From: Tretioscincus oriximinensis
Lineage: Eukaryota; Chordata; Lepidosauria; Squamata; Gymnophthalmidae
Direction: 5' to 3'
Length of the DNA stretch: 64,000 bases
Assembly: GCA_022410635.1 (NCBI GenBank)
Contig: JAJVDF010000002.1
Coordinates: 4,366,415-4,430,414 of the forward strand
Shown: one piece after another, positions 12,901-24,759 of the stretch
Layout: the number at the start of each line of letters is the position of its first letter
Numbering within the stretch: position 1 is the stretch's first letter
Notes under the pieces: generated by a model
What the model saw: only the letters and a program-made list of their open reading frames with translations
Database searches by the model: none
What the model was told of the DNA's origin: nothing
Translations under genes and position numbers: made by a program

Positions 12901-14810
12901 TACTGACTGCTTTTAAAGTAAACTTAGAGGAAGGGATGGGGCGGGGGGGAGAAAGAAAGTAATTAATGGGTTTCACACACCGTGCATTATGCTTAGAGTT
13001 GAGCATTACCTAGTGGATTCTTTTGACTACAAGTAAGAATAAGCAACTCCAAAGCTTTCTTGCCTGCATTTTCTGCTCCTCAGATTGCTTCATGTGCAGG
13101 CATCTCTGTGGATTGTCTTGGCTTGAAGAACTGTACATAGAATGTTAACAAGCACCGAATCCCAAATACAAGAGTTGTGATACAGTGTATGATAAGTATC
13201 ATTCTTGTACTGTTTCTTTTTCCTAGTAAGGAAGTTAAGCTACATTTTGATGTCAAGGTATTTCTTTTCCTGTCTTAAGACCTATGAAATTGACTCAAAG
13301 GTTTTCCTCTTATTTTTTTTCCTTCTAAAAATGCAACCTACAGGTTTCTTTTTCTAATATTTAGGCAAAGTTCCCATTTTGTTCAGTGACTGCCATTCAG
13401 AATTACGACAAAACGTTTTACATTGTCCTGCTGGTTTTAGATCTCCAGGAAATTCAGAAACAAATCACCAATGCCAGTATTTCCATGTGTTCATTTTTCC
13501 TCCTGCAGAGCTCTGCTATTCCCATCTCCAGATAAAACTTCAGTGGCTCATCTCTTTTATTTACATGCTGTTAGTTCTGTGTGTATTGATCAGGCCAAAT
13601 GATAAAATTTTTTGTTCAAAGCAAAGCCCTGCCAGCCAATGGGAATTGTGCCTGATTGAAGACCGTGTTTCGTGTGGTTTTTCAATTAGCCTGAAATGGA
13701 AATAAATATCAAGAAAAAAAAGTTAACTGCACAGCAGCCTGTGAATTAATCTGCTTTGAGCCAATACTGTTTAATGCAAACTTAGGTTGTCCCCTGAATT
13801 GTAGTTATTCAGATTAATGGAAAGATGTCACACAGTCACCTCTGAGTATGTAAAATAACAATTTTGTTTGCTATTCATTTTTTATCTTTGAAAAAAAGAT
13901 TCTGCCTTCAAACCACTTGAAAGAATGCTATATAATTTTTAAGAAATATAGACTTGGTTTAACTATGATTCTAGAAATCCCCTGCCCTTTGGAAGAATTG
14001 ACTTTCTTATAGTTTCTTCTAAAGATAACTGCAAAAATGATGATGTAATCTCAGTACACAGTTACTTTAGCAATAAATTCCATTGAGTTCATTGGAACTT
14101 GTGATCATATGTTTGTTGTAAACTGACTATGAAATGAAATATATCCAAACTCCCTCCCGCTCTTTCTTCCTCCTTTAATTGATCCTTTCTTTTTTCCCTT
14201 CCAGTCCTTCCTTCTTTCCTTCCCTCGCCTCTCCTCCTTCTGAATTTTATATTAATTTACCTCTGGTTACTTTAACATTGTTGCTTGATACAGTTATTTG
14301 TTCAAACCATGTAAGGTTGTAACATCAGTTGAAATAAATGAAGCTTGTGGTTGCCTGGTCGCAAAATTACAGTAATTCAGTAAAACCAGCAAATAGTAAG
14401 GGAGAGAGGGAAGGAAAGAATAAATACGATGTGAAATGATAGAATTGCTAGCCAGTAGGAAAACGATTGACAGCAAAGCGTGTAGAGTACTGGTGCACGT
14501 AAAAAAGATATTGCCTCCAATCTTATTGATGGTGCCTGTTTGACAGACAGCTGCTGATATTTTTTCAGGAAAAAAACCTTAGAAGGTTCCTATTGCAAAC
14601 AGACACTGCAGAGGATTCTCCCCCCTTCCCCACTCTTTGTGTACATAGGAAAATGCCCCATGCATTTTCATTCAGTATTGTATACATAGGGGTAGCATTT
14701 GGGTTTGGGCAGGGGACTGAGCTTTTGAAATACGGCCCTTCCTTCTTTCCCTCTTCTCCCTCCTACCGTTCTGTATGTTATGTTCTGGAACTGATCTAGA
14801 AGCAACCCAG
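9963..14810. other. BCL11B: BCL11B intron 1, mostly unique sequence
   Basis: A 4.8-kb stretch without recognised repeats. The part at 13080-13720 is less AT-rich and holds a 108-codon open frame (13379-13705) with no known domain; I read it as possible conserved non-coding DNA. A pyrimidine-rich block lies at 14150-14240. Confidence 0.45.
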
Positions 14811-14945
14811 ATTTCAAAGAAATAGCCGTATTAGTCTGGGTCCAGAAAATCTAGCAAGCAGGTCTCATGGTTAGAAACAAACAAGAAGAAGATAGGTGGC
14901 ATGAGCTTTCTCGGACAAGACTACTCCTTCAGATGTTAGAAGAAA
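14811..14945 (+). mobile_element. Short DNA transposon (AAATAGCCGTATTAG family), copy 1
   Basis: The segment begins TTTCAAAGAAATAGCCG and ends with a block containing GGCATGAGCTTTC and ACTCCTTCAGATG. The same start and end blocks recur at 48208-48341, and in rearranged form at 34109-34265. The copy at 48208 has inverted ends (ATTTCAGAG/CTCTGAAAT), so the family looks like a cut-and-paste element without its own transposase. I recognise it as a common reptile repeat but cannot name the family with certainty. Confidence 0.6.
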
Positions 14946-16720
14946 CCAGTACTATATGGCGAATCCATGGATTAGTAGACTACTGTTCATGGAATCAAGT
15001 AGAAGGCACTGTGTATTTCATTGTTCTGCATGTTTTTGAGCTCACCAGTGTGTTGACTAAAGATGAGGAGATCCACTAAGAAAAAACTTGGTATATAATC
15101 TGTAACTCTTTAGTTGTAAGAACACAGTCTTTCATACTGGTTACACTGGCAGGGACAGTGAAATGTGGGGGATACCCATTTCCCTGATTAGACATGCTCT
15201 TGTCTGCTAAAAGCTGAAAACTAAGGAAAGAACCAGAAGGTTTTAAGATGAGAGATACAATATTTTTGCCCTCCAACTTGCTTCTTTTTAAATCTATAGT
15301 CCAAGGAAAAGAGTTTGGGGTTACGTATTACTCAGGCACCTACAAGGAGCTATTTTGTGTTCTATTTCTACACTGTCAGGTGAGGTCTGTGTGCTGAGTA
15401 AGATTTGGGGCCTTGAAATTGTCTCTTGCTATTGGAGGCAGTGCAGTTTCCTTTTCTTCGGGCATCCTGGAATTCAACACTAATGCAATAGAAAGGCCAA
15501 GTGCTGTTACATAAGATGCTGATTTGTCCAAAGGGGTTGTTCTTTTAGCACTGTCTTATCTCCTTATTGCAAATGAATTAACTTTGTTAACAGCATTCAT
15601 TTCATTGAGGCACCCAAAGCAGAATTGCTTCATATAAAACTTTAAAAACTGACATTTACTTTCCTTTAGAGTTCTTCATATTCACTGAGATTTTTAGAAG
15701 CTGATTTCCTCTCTGGCAAGAAGATTTGCAAGGACATTCAAAGAGATCATTTCAAATTTTCTGCATCTGTGCACTTTAAAATAAAAGGCAGTTTGAAAGC
15801 TGTTTGGAGCTGGCAGTGTATGATTGCTATTATTCCCACTTTAATGGTCATAGAATGCAGATTCCACATTAATGACCGTAGAATGCATTTTGGAAATGCA
15901 TTTTCTGGACTTGAAGGTGGATTAAGCTATCAGTATGTGGATGGTGCTATTTCTAAGCCGTTTTTGAGCCATTTATTTTTATTGTATGTGGATGCAACCA
16001 TAGGGTACCAAAATAATATCTTTTGAGTGGCGGGTACAGCAATAAAAAACAAAACACTAAATGATCATATTAAAAATAAATAAATGAATACACTAAAAAT
16101 AATAACACGCCAAAATAATAATTGAAAGTTGGCAATTGTGGACTTTATGGAAATTGTGTTTTATATTCTGGGCAGGAGGAAATGTTCATGAGTATGTTGC
16201 AAGTGTTTGTTTTTAACAATTTAAAAAGTTGTTGAATCTATAATATTAATCTTATTTACATGTAAAGTGCTTAAAAATAGTTTATTGAATAATAAAAGCG
16301 ATACTTAGGTATTCTAAAACAAAATAGATGAAGTAAAAGATTCATCAGACTGCACAGGTTAGTTGTGAAGAATGATATTTTTTGAAGAATAGAGTTTAGG
16401 AATAATACTTGCAAAATGTCATCATTATCGTTATTTAGCATTGGACATATATTTAGTTTGTTTTGATTTCCTGAACAACCCTGTTATATAAGTAGTATTT
16501 CTCTTTTACATTGGTTAAGTGATAATTGACTTGGATAGAGTTACTAAATTCCATAGATAAAATGTTAAATTTGAAATCTGACACAATTTTGTCTCACTAG
16601 GGCCCTTTCCACATTATACTGTTTTCCAGAATATATCTTAGAATAAGGTTCAGCCACTAGCATTATATATGTACAAATTGTGGGAAGCCTCATTCAGGGC
16701 TGCTGAGCATAGTCTACACC
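14946..16720. other. BCL11B: BCL11B intron 1, mostly unique sequence
   Basis: AT-rich, with an 85-codon open frame (15769-16026) lacking features and an A-rich patch at 16040-16110. From 16603 the motif GGGCCCTTTCCACATT resembles the terminus of a hAT-like element common in lizards, but I cannot find its other end. Confidence 0.4.
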
Positions 16721-17177
16721 ACACATGTGTCAAAGTTGACACTCCACGACATTTTGGGTGACACACCACCATCCTGATTAAAATTTTTAAAAATATTTAT
16801 TTTTTAAATTGACACCCCCACTCCCAAAATTCGGCACATGTGCAGATACTCAGGGTTAAATAATATTAAAACCAATAAAAGAAACTGACTGACAGATGAA
16901 GTTAGTAGCGCTTGCTTGGGCTTGAAGTGTATGAAATGCCAATCTTCAATTGGAGATTTAGCAAATTGAATTCAGCAACAAAAAAGTCACAATTATTTGT
17001 TTTTGCTTCTTTAATAAATACCTGTATCAAAAATATAACTTTTTTTACTTGACTTGAGGTACAAATATCACAAAATTATGAATATTTATAGATGTGAAAT
17101 GGCGCCCAAGTCAAGCTAGGTTTTTTTTTTTTTAACAGATTTTGGCATACGGAGCTCAAAAGGTTCGCCATAACTGG
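16721..17177. mobile_element. hAT-like non-autonomous DNA transposon
   Basis: About 457 bp bracketed by near-identical 8-bp sequences (TCTACACC at 16713-16720 and TCTACACT at 17178-17185), the target duplication length of hAT elements. The right end, in reverse complement, starts CCAGTTATGGCGAACCTTTT, a familiar hAT terminus. The left part has GGGTGACACACCACCATC, also typical of these elements. The left terminal inverted repeat is weak. No transposase is encoded. Confidence 0.5.
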
Positions 17178-17185
17178 TCTACACT

Positions 17186-17600
17186 AAGATACAGGTCCCT
17201 ATTCTTATATGTCACAGAAAAAGGTTCAATGTGGAAATGTTGATTGTAACAAATCTTCAATGTTTGGAAAAATCCTATTATCTTAGTTTAATTTATATAT
17301 TTGCACATTTATACCCGAAGGTCTCATGGTGGTTAAAAAAACAAACATCGATGCACAGTTAACATTAAAAACGACAACGCCCGAAGGGGAGGAAAGGAGA
17401 GCAGTTTCTTCTCCTGGTTAAAGAGTTACATCGTTAGAGATTTTCAAATGAATATAGTGATAGTGATGATTTACCTCATGCTTTGTCGCAGAGACAATCT
17501 TTGTGGTAGAATGAGTTTAAATCATGTGTGCATTATGGCTGGGATAGTGATAGAAATATATATAGATTCAGAAAACTTGTTTTAATTCAGATTAATCTAA
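17186..17600. other. BCL11B: BCL11B intron 1, end of intron, no gene seen
   Basis: AT-rich sequence directly before the splice acceptor tract. No repeats recognised. Confidence 0.5.
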
Positions 17601-17603
17601 ACC

Positions 17604-17703
17604 AATCATTTTCAACTCTTCTTTCTCACACTGTCTCTTTTCTTCTTTCCCCCCTCTTCTCCTTGACCTTCACCCTTTTCTGTACTTTCCCCTCATAAAA
17701 CAG
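17604..17703 (+). other. BCL11B: Polypyrimidine tract and 3' splice site of BCL11B exon 2
   Basis: About 90 bases dominated by C and T (TTTCTTCTTTCCCCCCTCTT and similar) end in ATAAAACAG at 17695-17703. The AG at 17702-17703 is the acceptor. Splicing here restores the phase-1 junction known for BCL11B, where the glutamate codon is split G|AG between exons 1 and 2. Confidence 0.85.
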
Positions 17704-18069
17704 AGGCTGACCATGTGGAAACGGCCATCGCCCACGAAGATGACAGCCTGGCAATAGGAGAGCCACTTGGGCTCAGCCTAGTGACGGGAGGAGCAGACCC
17801 TGACCTCTTAACCTGTGGACAGTGTCAGATGAACTTCCCCCTGGGAGACATCTTGGTTTTTATAGAGCACAAGAAGAAACAGTGCAATGGTGCTGGTGGT
17901 GTCTGCTATGAAAAGAATCTGGATAAGAGCAGTCCTCCTCCTTCATCACGGTTGGAGCTCAGGAAAGTGTCAGAGCCAGTGGAAATCGGGATCCAAGTCA
18001 CACCCGATGAAGAAGACCGTCTTCTCACGCCTACAAAAGGAATTTGCCCCAAGCAGGAGAACATTGCAG
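17704..18069 (+). CDS. BCL11B: BCL11B exon 2 (internal coding exon)
   Basis: This exon encodes about 122 residues of BCL11B (CTIP2), a nuclear C2H2 zinc-finger repressor that recruits NuRD/SWI-SNF complexes and controls T-cell commitment and neuron, skin and tooth development. The segment starts EADHVE, carries PDPDLL-like [13 protein letters not shown], then [17 protein letters not shown], and ends [10 protein letters not shown], matching BCL11B better than BCL11A. A CCHC zinc knuckle (Cys17814, Cys17823, His17868, Cys17883 codons; C-x2-C-x14-H-x4-C spacing) lies at 17814-17885; in BCL11 proteins this knuckle mediates multimerisation. Length 366 nt, phase 1 at both ends, so it is skippable in frame. 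The true reading frame enters from exon 1; the in-frame GTG at 17715 is valine, not a start. The stretch between EADHVE and the knuckle, and the part just after it, differ noticeably from the mammalian and bird protein as I remember it. Confidence 0.95.
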
Positions 18070-18078
18070 GTACAACAT
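18070..18078 (+). other. BCL11B: 5' splice site of BCL11B exon 2
   Basis: ATTGCAG|GTACAACAT. The GT directly follows the glycine split codon at the end of ENIAG, as in other BCL11B genes. GTACAA is a weaker donor than GTAAGT. The open frame runs on into the intron to a stop at 18147-18149, so read-through would add about 26 unrelated residues. Confidence 0.85.
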
Positions 18079-18857
18079 GTTTTAAATCAGGTGCAGTGAT
18101 AACCTTTTCCTGTTGGGCCCTCTTTTTTTCTTCTTCCTCTAAAAAATAAAAAATGCAGCATTCTATAAGAATTTTGGGCATTTAAAAACTTTAGCAACAG
18201 CTTGTGAAAAATGCAGTAAGATTGTAAAAAAAACTTGAGTTACTCCCTGTTATACCCATATTGATTCTAGAAGGTTGGTTCTAAGAACTGTGAAGGGTCC
18301 TGTGTTGAAGCTTTGTCACTAAAGTACACTGTAGTATGGTATAAGATGATGGATTCATGCAACAGGGATTCTTTCCTGGGAATGTGGATGGGCTACTAAA
18401 GAAGTGCAAAGATTTATCCTTGTCCATACTTAATGGTAAAAAACCAGCTGCGTGAAATGCATAGTTCATTCTCCTATAGACAATTCCTGTTGAACAGTTT
18501 TATAAGCACATTCTTCAGACTGTATGGACAAGTGTTTGTAGAACACAATTCTAGATTTAAGACTTACCAATAGAAAATCTTTTCCTTGGATCATTATGGA
18601 GACAAAATTTGTGGATGAGATGGTGCTTTGTACTTGTCTTCTAAGCTTAGCAAACTGAGATCTTTTCCACACTGGATCTTATTCCTAGAGCTATCCCAGA
18701 ATAATATGGAAAGAGGAAACTTAGGAAATAGCCTAGGAGCTTTCTACAGTCAAGATCTCCCCAGATTTTCCTTTCAGGACCATAGTGTAAAGTGCATAAG
18801 CAGATTTATAATTTTTTTTATAATTGTCTGCAATGTAACAGTGGTATAATACCTGCT

Positions 18858-18915
18858 ATAGCAGAGGTGGCCAAGGTGGTTTCTTCTAGGTGTTGTTGGC
18901 TACAACTCTTGTCAC
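18858..18915 (+). mobile_element. Fragment of a common squamate DNA repeat (AGAGGTGGCCAA type)
   Basis: GCAGAGGTGGCCAAGGTGG followed by GGTGTTGTTGGCTACAACTC resembles the widely dispersed reptile repeat beginning CAGAGGTGGCCAAAC and continuing TTGGACTACAACTCCCATCA. Only the terminal 60 bp is present. Family assignment is from memory and is tentative. Confidence 0.35.
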
Positions 18916-21904
18916 TTTAGCTACTAAGCAGTTTCAGAAAAATCTGATCTTTGCTAAAAGTAATACACAAAGTCTAAACTTTTGATTCTCAAACAGTTGT
19001 GCCTAATAGTGGGAATTTCAGTTTAAGTTTAATCTCGCTATCCTGCATTCACAGTTGCTAAGTATTCACTAACCTTAAATTTGCTTAAAATGCTTTTTGG
19101 TACATTGTAATGTAAACAGAAACTAAATCACAAGTGCCTACAGACTTCCTATTCCCTTTCCCTGCACACATTTCGGTTCTTTGTGTTTGTAAGTCAGTGA
19201 AAAAGTGAATTTCTACAAAAAACTGTTGTCAGGAAAAGCACAACTTCTCTAGGTTCACATGCTGGCAAGTATATTTTTTAAACTGCAAAGAAATTAGATG
19301 TTTTAAATTAAAATTCTCTCTGAGGTGGCTTTTAGTGTCTGCAGCCAGCATTTATGTAGCTGATTACTATCTGATTACTAGCTTTGGAAAATTGCCTTGT
19401 TCTACACATAAGACAGAAAAACAAACTTTTTTGTGTAGCTGCCACTAGCCCTACAGAGAACTGCCTGGTCTCACATTGAAATGAATATTCTTTCCACTCT
19501 ACTTTTCTTACTAGGAGAAAAAAGACCTTTGCATCTGAAATGAATTTGCCAGGTATAGAATTTTGAATCAGATGTAGGATTGGGTTTAATTTCCTTTATC
19601 CTCTGTCTTAAAATGTTACTTTCTAAAGAGCCTATTTTCCATTTAAGTCTTCAGGCTGAGAAATATTCTGTTTTCTAGTTGCTGCTGGCTGCACTGGCTT
19701 TGATGTAAGGGAGAAGTCCTATCCGAGAGAAACTCAGTTGGGACTGGTTGTTGTAGGAGGTGGATTTGGGAGATGGGAGAGCCTCGGTAAAAGTAATAGA
19801 AGTACAGAATAGTTCTTTTTATCCCTTGGGATGTAATTTTGTACCCAGAGATGTCCCTGGTCAGGAGCCAAAAATGGCTTTGGAAATACAGGATTGCAGT
19901 CTGGTACTGTAGGTGGCAGTTCAGAAATCACATGTATCATAAGCCAATTCTGACATCCATTTTAAGGCTTAATTTCAGGACTGCAGACTTATCTTTTAAG
20001 AAAAAACNTATTTGTCAAATAATAAAGTTTTCACTTATTTGCAACAGGGATCAAGGTCACCTGAATAACAGTTTTTCACTTTCCTAGAGAGCATGTCGGT
20101 TATAAGCTGTAAGCAAAAAGTTACCAGTGGCATAATTTACATAGATTGTTAGAGTTTTAGATAAGAAAGGCTTGTTCTTTGCGAAAGTGGCCCACCATAA
20201 TGACAATGGATGTACCTGTACCATAACTGATCCGGCCAAATGGCTGTAATGCTGATTAATTTCACAAATTGTCAGTAAAATATAGCAAAAAAGACCTGAT
20301 TAGTAAATGTAACGAAATATTTTCCTTTCTCAAGTTTGATGTTTATCAGAATATTAGTTTATCAAATATTCTTTGCTTACTTATGAAGCTTCCTATCAGC
20401 AGTTATAGAAGTGTATGCATCAGGACTTTGGAACATGGACATGACATGTNTAATGTGTTTTTTCTCTGCTGTACTAATAACTTAAATGAAGTTATTGACA
20501 TTGGGAGAAAAACTGTCAGTGCCAAGGAATATTTATTTCTTAGTTCAAATGTTAAAGAAGCAGCAAATCTTTGCGTACAGCAAATTGGAATGCTGGTGGG
20601 GCCACATGCTGACCATGCCTTGCCCCTCAACATTCCTTGCCCCTCAACTTAACGTGGCCGCTGCGATGCACCAAAACAGATCCCAGAAGTGGCTTTAAGC
20701 GACGTCTTACCCAGGCAAGCACATGTAGGTTGTTTCTACGGTTGCTGTGTGTCTACATGGTGGCAGTGAAAGGAACAAGGAGCTTCAGGCATCCTCAGAA
20801 TTGTTAAAATCTGGTCTGAAGAATCACATTGTATAGGACATTTTATTATCCACCATTTCTGAGTGTTCTATAGTGGTGGGCACTTCCAATATTTGTCTGC
20901 TATGTTCCTAGGGTTTTCTCAAGCTGCATGCTGCCAAAAGAATGGATGCAGCTGTAGTTTGCTTTTAATTCCCATTTATCCTAAATATTCAATATTCAGA
21001 TGACAAAACGTCATAGACTTGGTTTGCAATGTCCAGGTGAAACATACGTTCACTGGGTAAGAAACAACAATCCTTGGCCATTAACAGCCACTGAGATATT
21101 TTTAAAAAATATTTATACTTTTTTCCAGGGAAGTTATTGGATTTTGATGGTTTTTGTAGAATACAGCAACAAACCCCACTTGAAGTTCCAAAAAGGATGG
21201 CTGTAAAGACCATTTTCAGGGAGTCAAGAACAGATAAAGTTTATTTTTCTTTTTTCTTTTTTCTTCATTGTCTTTTTCTACTTAAAAATTTCCAGAAACA
21301 ATTGGTGGGCTACAGTAAGAGATAGGTTGTTTGGCTGTGGTTTAAGCCAGCATGACTCCTCTTACGTTCTTAGCCTGCTTTAGTATGTTTATAATTTCTT
21401 GTACAATACTACGATTTATAATCAAAAGCCAGTATATAGCTCAAAATCACACAATGTGATAGTCTAAGGATTGTGTCCAGTCTGTCTGTGTAATTCTGAT
21501 AGATAGGAGAGCCAATCAATTTATATAAGTCAATAGCATTGCAGAAGAGAGAGTTGACCATCAAGAAGTCATTAGAAATTGTGGAGAACAAGCTTAGCCT
21601 TCCATGAAGTCAATGACATCTCAGAAGTCAGACAATATTATTGAAGGTTTTTAGGCTCTCAATAAACAATGGAAGCTTTGTTTTAATAATGGTGTAAATA
21701 CAGAAGCATGCTGTAAAAAAAAACCTGTCACTGCTAGGCAAAATAATATAATCAACTGAGATTTTGCAACATCCCAGCCTTTATTACGTATATTCTTAAT
21801 GTATCAAACGTTTATACCTGCTTAGTTGTGGTATGGAATTGGTTTATTATTTTCTTGGCCTGCTTGCCCATACGGTTCCACCATACTGGGGGGAAAAACA
21901 CCAA

Positions 21905-21917
21905 TCCCCCCCCCCCC
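21905..21917. repeat. Poly-C run
   Basis: A run of about 13 C residues just upstream of the CR1 fragment; such runs are prone to sequencing error. Confidence 0.85.
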
Positions 21918-21934
21918 GATCTTGTTTAGTTCTT

Positions 21935-22090
21935 CAGGCAGTGATGAACAGGAGCATATTTTGCTTTCCTCTGTTTGGGCTGCCCAGGTGCATCTGGTGG
22001 GCCTCTGTGTGACACAGAATGCTGGACTAGATGGGCTGTGGCCTGATCCAGTATGGCTCTTCTTATGTTCCTATGTTCTTATGTTCAGGA
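21935..22090 (+). mobile_element. CR1 LINE 3' end fragment
   Basis: The untranslated tail of a CR1-clade LINE: GAACAGGAGCATATTTTGC, GCCCAGGTGCATCTGG, CACAGAATGCTGGACTAGAT, GGCCTGATCCAGTATGG, then the tandem 8-mer TTCTTATG. It closely matches the tails at 60330-60540 and (in reverse) 62391-62600. It is 5' truncated, as CR1 copies usually are. No coding sequence remains. Confidence 0.85.
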
Positions 22091-22095
22091 CTGAA

Positions 22096-23984
22096 GATGG
22101 TTTCAAAAGCACATATGTGGCCACGTTCTCTGTCTACATTTCCTATCGTCTTGGCTGGAAGTCAGGGTTTTAGTTCATGTTCCCGTTAGGCATGGCAAGT
22201 CCACCGTGTTAACACTCTGTTAGTGGCTGTTAGTCTACCATAGGTATAAGTAAAAATGTTTATAAAAAGGTCACGAAAAGAGCAGAGCTGTTGCTGTCTT
22301 AATCCTTTTGCTGGGCTACAAACCAGAGACCAAGTGAAAACGAGCTGCAGGTTTTGAGCCTTCAAGTAAAACAAAGGGGGAGGTTCATTTGGAATGAGAT
22401 TTTTTTCTTGACACAGAAAGAGGTTTTCCAGTAAACATGGCAGGAATGTGACCATCTTAAGTAGGGAATGAAGTCTGAGATGAAAAGGTTTGTAACATCC
22501 TTTATTTTAATTTAGGGGTTTACTCACCTTTTTCTTTCTTTCTTTCTTTCTTTTCATAGCAGAGGATAGTTTTCAATAGTAGGATAAAAGCTTCATATTA
22601 CAGCCATAGAGGGTAGCCATGGGAAAAAAAACCCCACAGAAGTCATTCACTGAAAAGGCTTTAGTAGGATATACCAAGCCCCTTATTTATTTTTCAATAG
22701 CAAGGCTTTTTGCATTAGCCAAGAAAATCAGAATCTGTATTTAACATTAAAGGTATTTCCCAGTGAGAGGCTGTAGAGCATTGTTGTTAGATTTGTTAAA
22801 AAAAGAGTCTAAATACGATTTCATAAAAGGGAAACTTAATCTCTAAGGCAGCTTTCCCCCCACCCTCCAACCTCCCTCCACCCCTCTTTTCGTAATAATG
22901 CAACAGCCTACAATATTTTCACTTTCTATGCAGCAGAAGATATTCTTAGCCTTCTCTGTGCTGCGACAGGACGAATGAATTTTTCTTTATTCCATCAAGA
23001 AATATGTAAAATAATCCTTTAGAAGAATAGGGGAGATATGTTTGTTCAAAGCATTTAAAATGTTATTTTAATCAAAGGCACAAAACAGTCGACATGCTAT
23101 GTCAGCTAAAAGGAGACTATTACATTTGAACTGCAAACTGTGCTCATCTTTTTATTTTATTTCCCCCCTCTCCAGCCAACCTCATTTCCTCTCCCTTCCC
23201 TAGCACTTTGAAAGAAATTTAGAAAAAAATGAATAAAAAAGAAGAGAAATAAAGATTAAAGAATAAAAGAAAGGGGGAAACTTCAGTGGCTCAAATGTGT
23301 AAAAGTAATTTAATATGGCGGAAGCATTAATTATTTTAGCTTAATTGAATTCTGAGGACTGCAGCTGTTGCTTTTTATTTTTTTGTTAGAGCAGCTCTGT
23401 TTATTATTTCTTTGTTTGTAGATTAACAGTAAAGGAAACATAGATAACTTTCGTTTATTTATTGTAAAATAAATGTTTCAATTCATGTGTAGCGCAAGCT
23501 GCCCAAAGAGAATTGAGAATTTACATTTGACTAATACAGAATATGAAGATCCCTGAAGTTTGCAGCTCTCCTTGGAGACACTTTTGGATTCATGTCTTGT
23601 TCCTTCTTCTAGTTACAAAGACTTGTGCCTTTTGCCTTTTCCAAAATAATATGCGGTATTCATTTATGGTTTTTAATATGCTAGGAAAGTCACATGCTAG
23701 TCTTGACCAAAATATTTATGGCTTGGGCCTTCCTCATAGATTGGTCAGATTTGACTTGCAAAAGGAAAAAGGTAATGGGAGAGAATCCATAGCTCATCCG
23801 ATTTCCACAAAACGGTGCCCCTAATATGACTGCTTCTATGCTAAAGCATGGTGTGCTCCAGAATTTTCTGTGACTCTGGGTCTGTTCAGTGTTAATTTGT
23901 CCACACTGCTCCACTTTTATGCTTAGTTGTGTTTATACCCTTAAAATACGTTCACAGTCATGTTATTGCAAAACTTTGCTTTGA
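22096..23984. other. BCL11B: BCL11B intron 2, unique sequence with a regulatory candidate
   Basis: This stretch includes a (TTTC)n run at 22529-22554. The part at about 22850-23480 is free of recognised repeats and rich in TAATTA-, TTAAT- and CTTTGAA-like words plus pyrimidine tracts, and looks like possible conserved non-coding DNA. No coding potential recognised. Confidence 0.35.
22529..22554. repeat. (TTTC)n microsatellite
   Basis: Tandem TTTC units read directly from the sequence. Confidence 0.85.
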
Positions 23985-24757
23985 CGAGGGGAATTGCTTA
24001 AAATACTGCCTCTTGCTCCTTCTTGGACGCAGCATCAAGACATCTTTCCTAGTAGCTGATTTCCATGAACTTGTCTAATCCTCTCTTAAAGCTGCCCAGG
24101 CTGCTAGCTACCTCCATCTCTTCTGGAAGTAAATTCCACAGGCCAATGACCCTTTGGGTGAAAAAATACTTTCTTTTGTCTGTCCTCCCTCTTCTGCCCA
24201 TCAGTTTCAAGGAATGCCCCCTGGTCCTAGTGTTGTATGACAGAGATTTTTTTTCCATTCACCTTATCCATCCCGTACATGATTTTCTAGACATCAATCA
24301 GATCACCTCTGAAATGCTGTCCTTCGAGGCTGAAGAGTCCCAGGTGTTGTAGCCGGATTTCATAAGGGAGGTGCTCCAGCTCCCTGAGCATTCTTGTTAC
24401 GTTTTTCTGCACCGTCTCTAGTTCAACAATATTCTTTTTGAGATGTGGTGACCAGAATTATACACAGTATTCCGAATGTGGTCTCACTACAGATTTTTAA
24501 AGAGGCAAAATTATCTAATTATCTCTAACATTGAATTTGCTTTTCTTGCTGCTGCTGCTGCTGCTGCACACTGGGATGATACCTTAATTGAACTATCCAC
24601 TAACACCCCAAGATCTTTTTCCTGCTTGGTCACAGAAAGCTTGGTTCTCATAAGTTGGTATGAGTAACTGGGGTCGTTTGCCCCAATGTGCATGACTTTG
24701 CACTTGCTTAAGTTGAAGCAGATTGAGAAAGTTCACATGCTCAGCTCCTCACAGACG
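23985..24757 (-). mobile_element. CR1 LINE fragment with reverse-transcriptase C-terminal remnants
   Basis: On the minus strand this encodes the end of CR1 ORF2: a block with EKDLGVLVD, SSQCAAAAAA and KANSMLEIIR (24511-24693), then TRTRGHSLKL, KYFFTQRVIGLWNLLPEE and FKRGLDKFM (24049-24258). It corresponds to the same part of the younger copy at 62606-63421. The frame is broken between the blocks, and the middle (the KSVVRPHLEYC region) is decayed. An in-frame GCT/GCA expansion at 24547-24567 lengthens an alanine run. It is 5' truncated and non-functional. Confidence 0.85.
24547..24567. repeat. (GCT)n expansion inside CR1 coding sequence
   Basis: Seven GCT/TGC units within the CR1 copy. On the minus strand they read as alanine codons, where the younger copy at 62606-63421 has only a few. 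Confidence 0.85.
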
Positions 24758-24759
24758 GC

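Larger units (their letters stand above)
18079..21934. other. BCL11B: BCL11B intron 2, start, mostly unique sequence
   Basis: AT-rich intron with a short fragment resembling a squamate hAT-type repeat at 18858-18915 and single N bases at 20008 and 20450. A 127-codon frame at 20269-20652 contains an N and no recognisable domain. The alternative exon 3 of BCL11B was not seen. Confidence 0.45.

Noticed and set aside
17715..18149. Reading 17715-18149 as a complete small gene starting at GTG
   Set aside because: The sequence is an internal exon: the BCL11B frame runs in from an AG acceptor at 17703 and ends at a GT donor at 18070. The remaining codons are intron.
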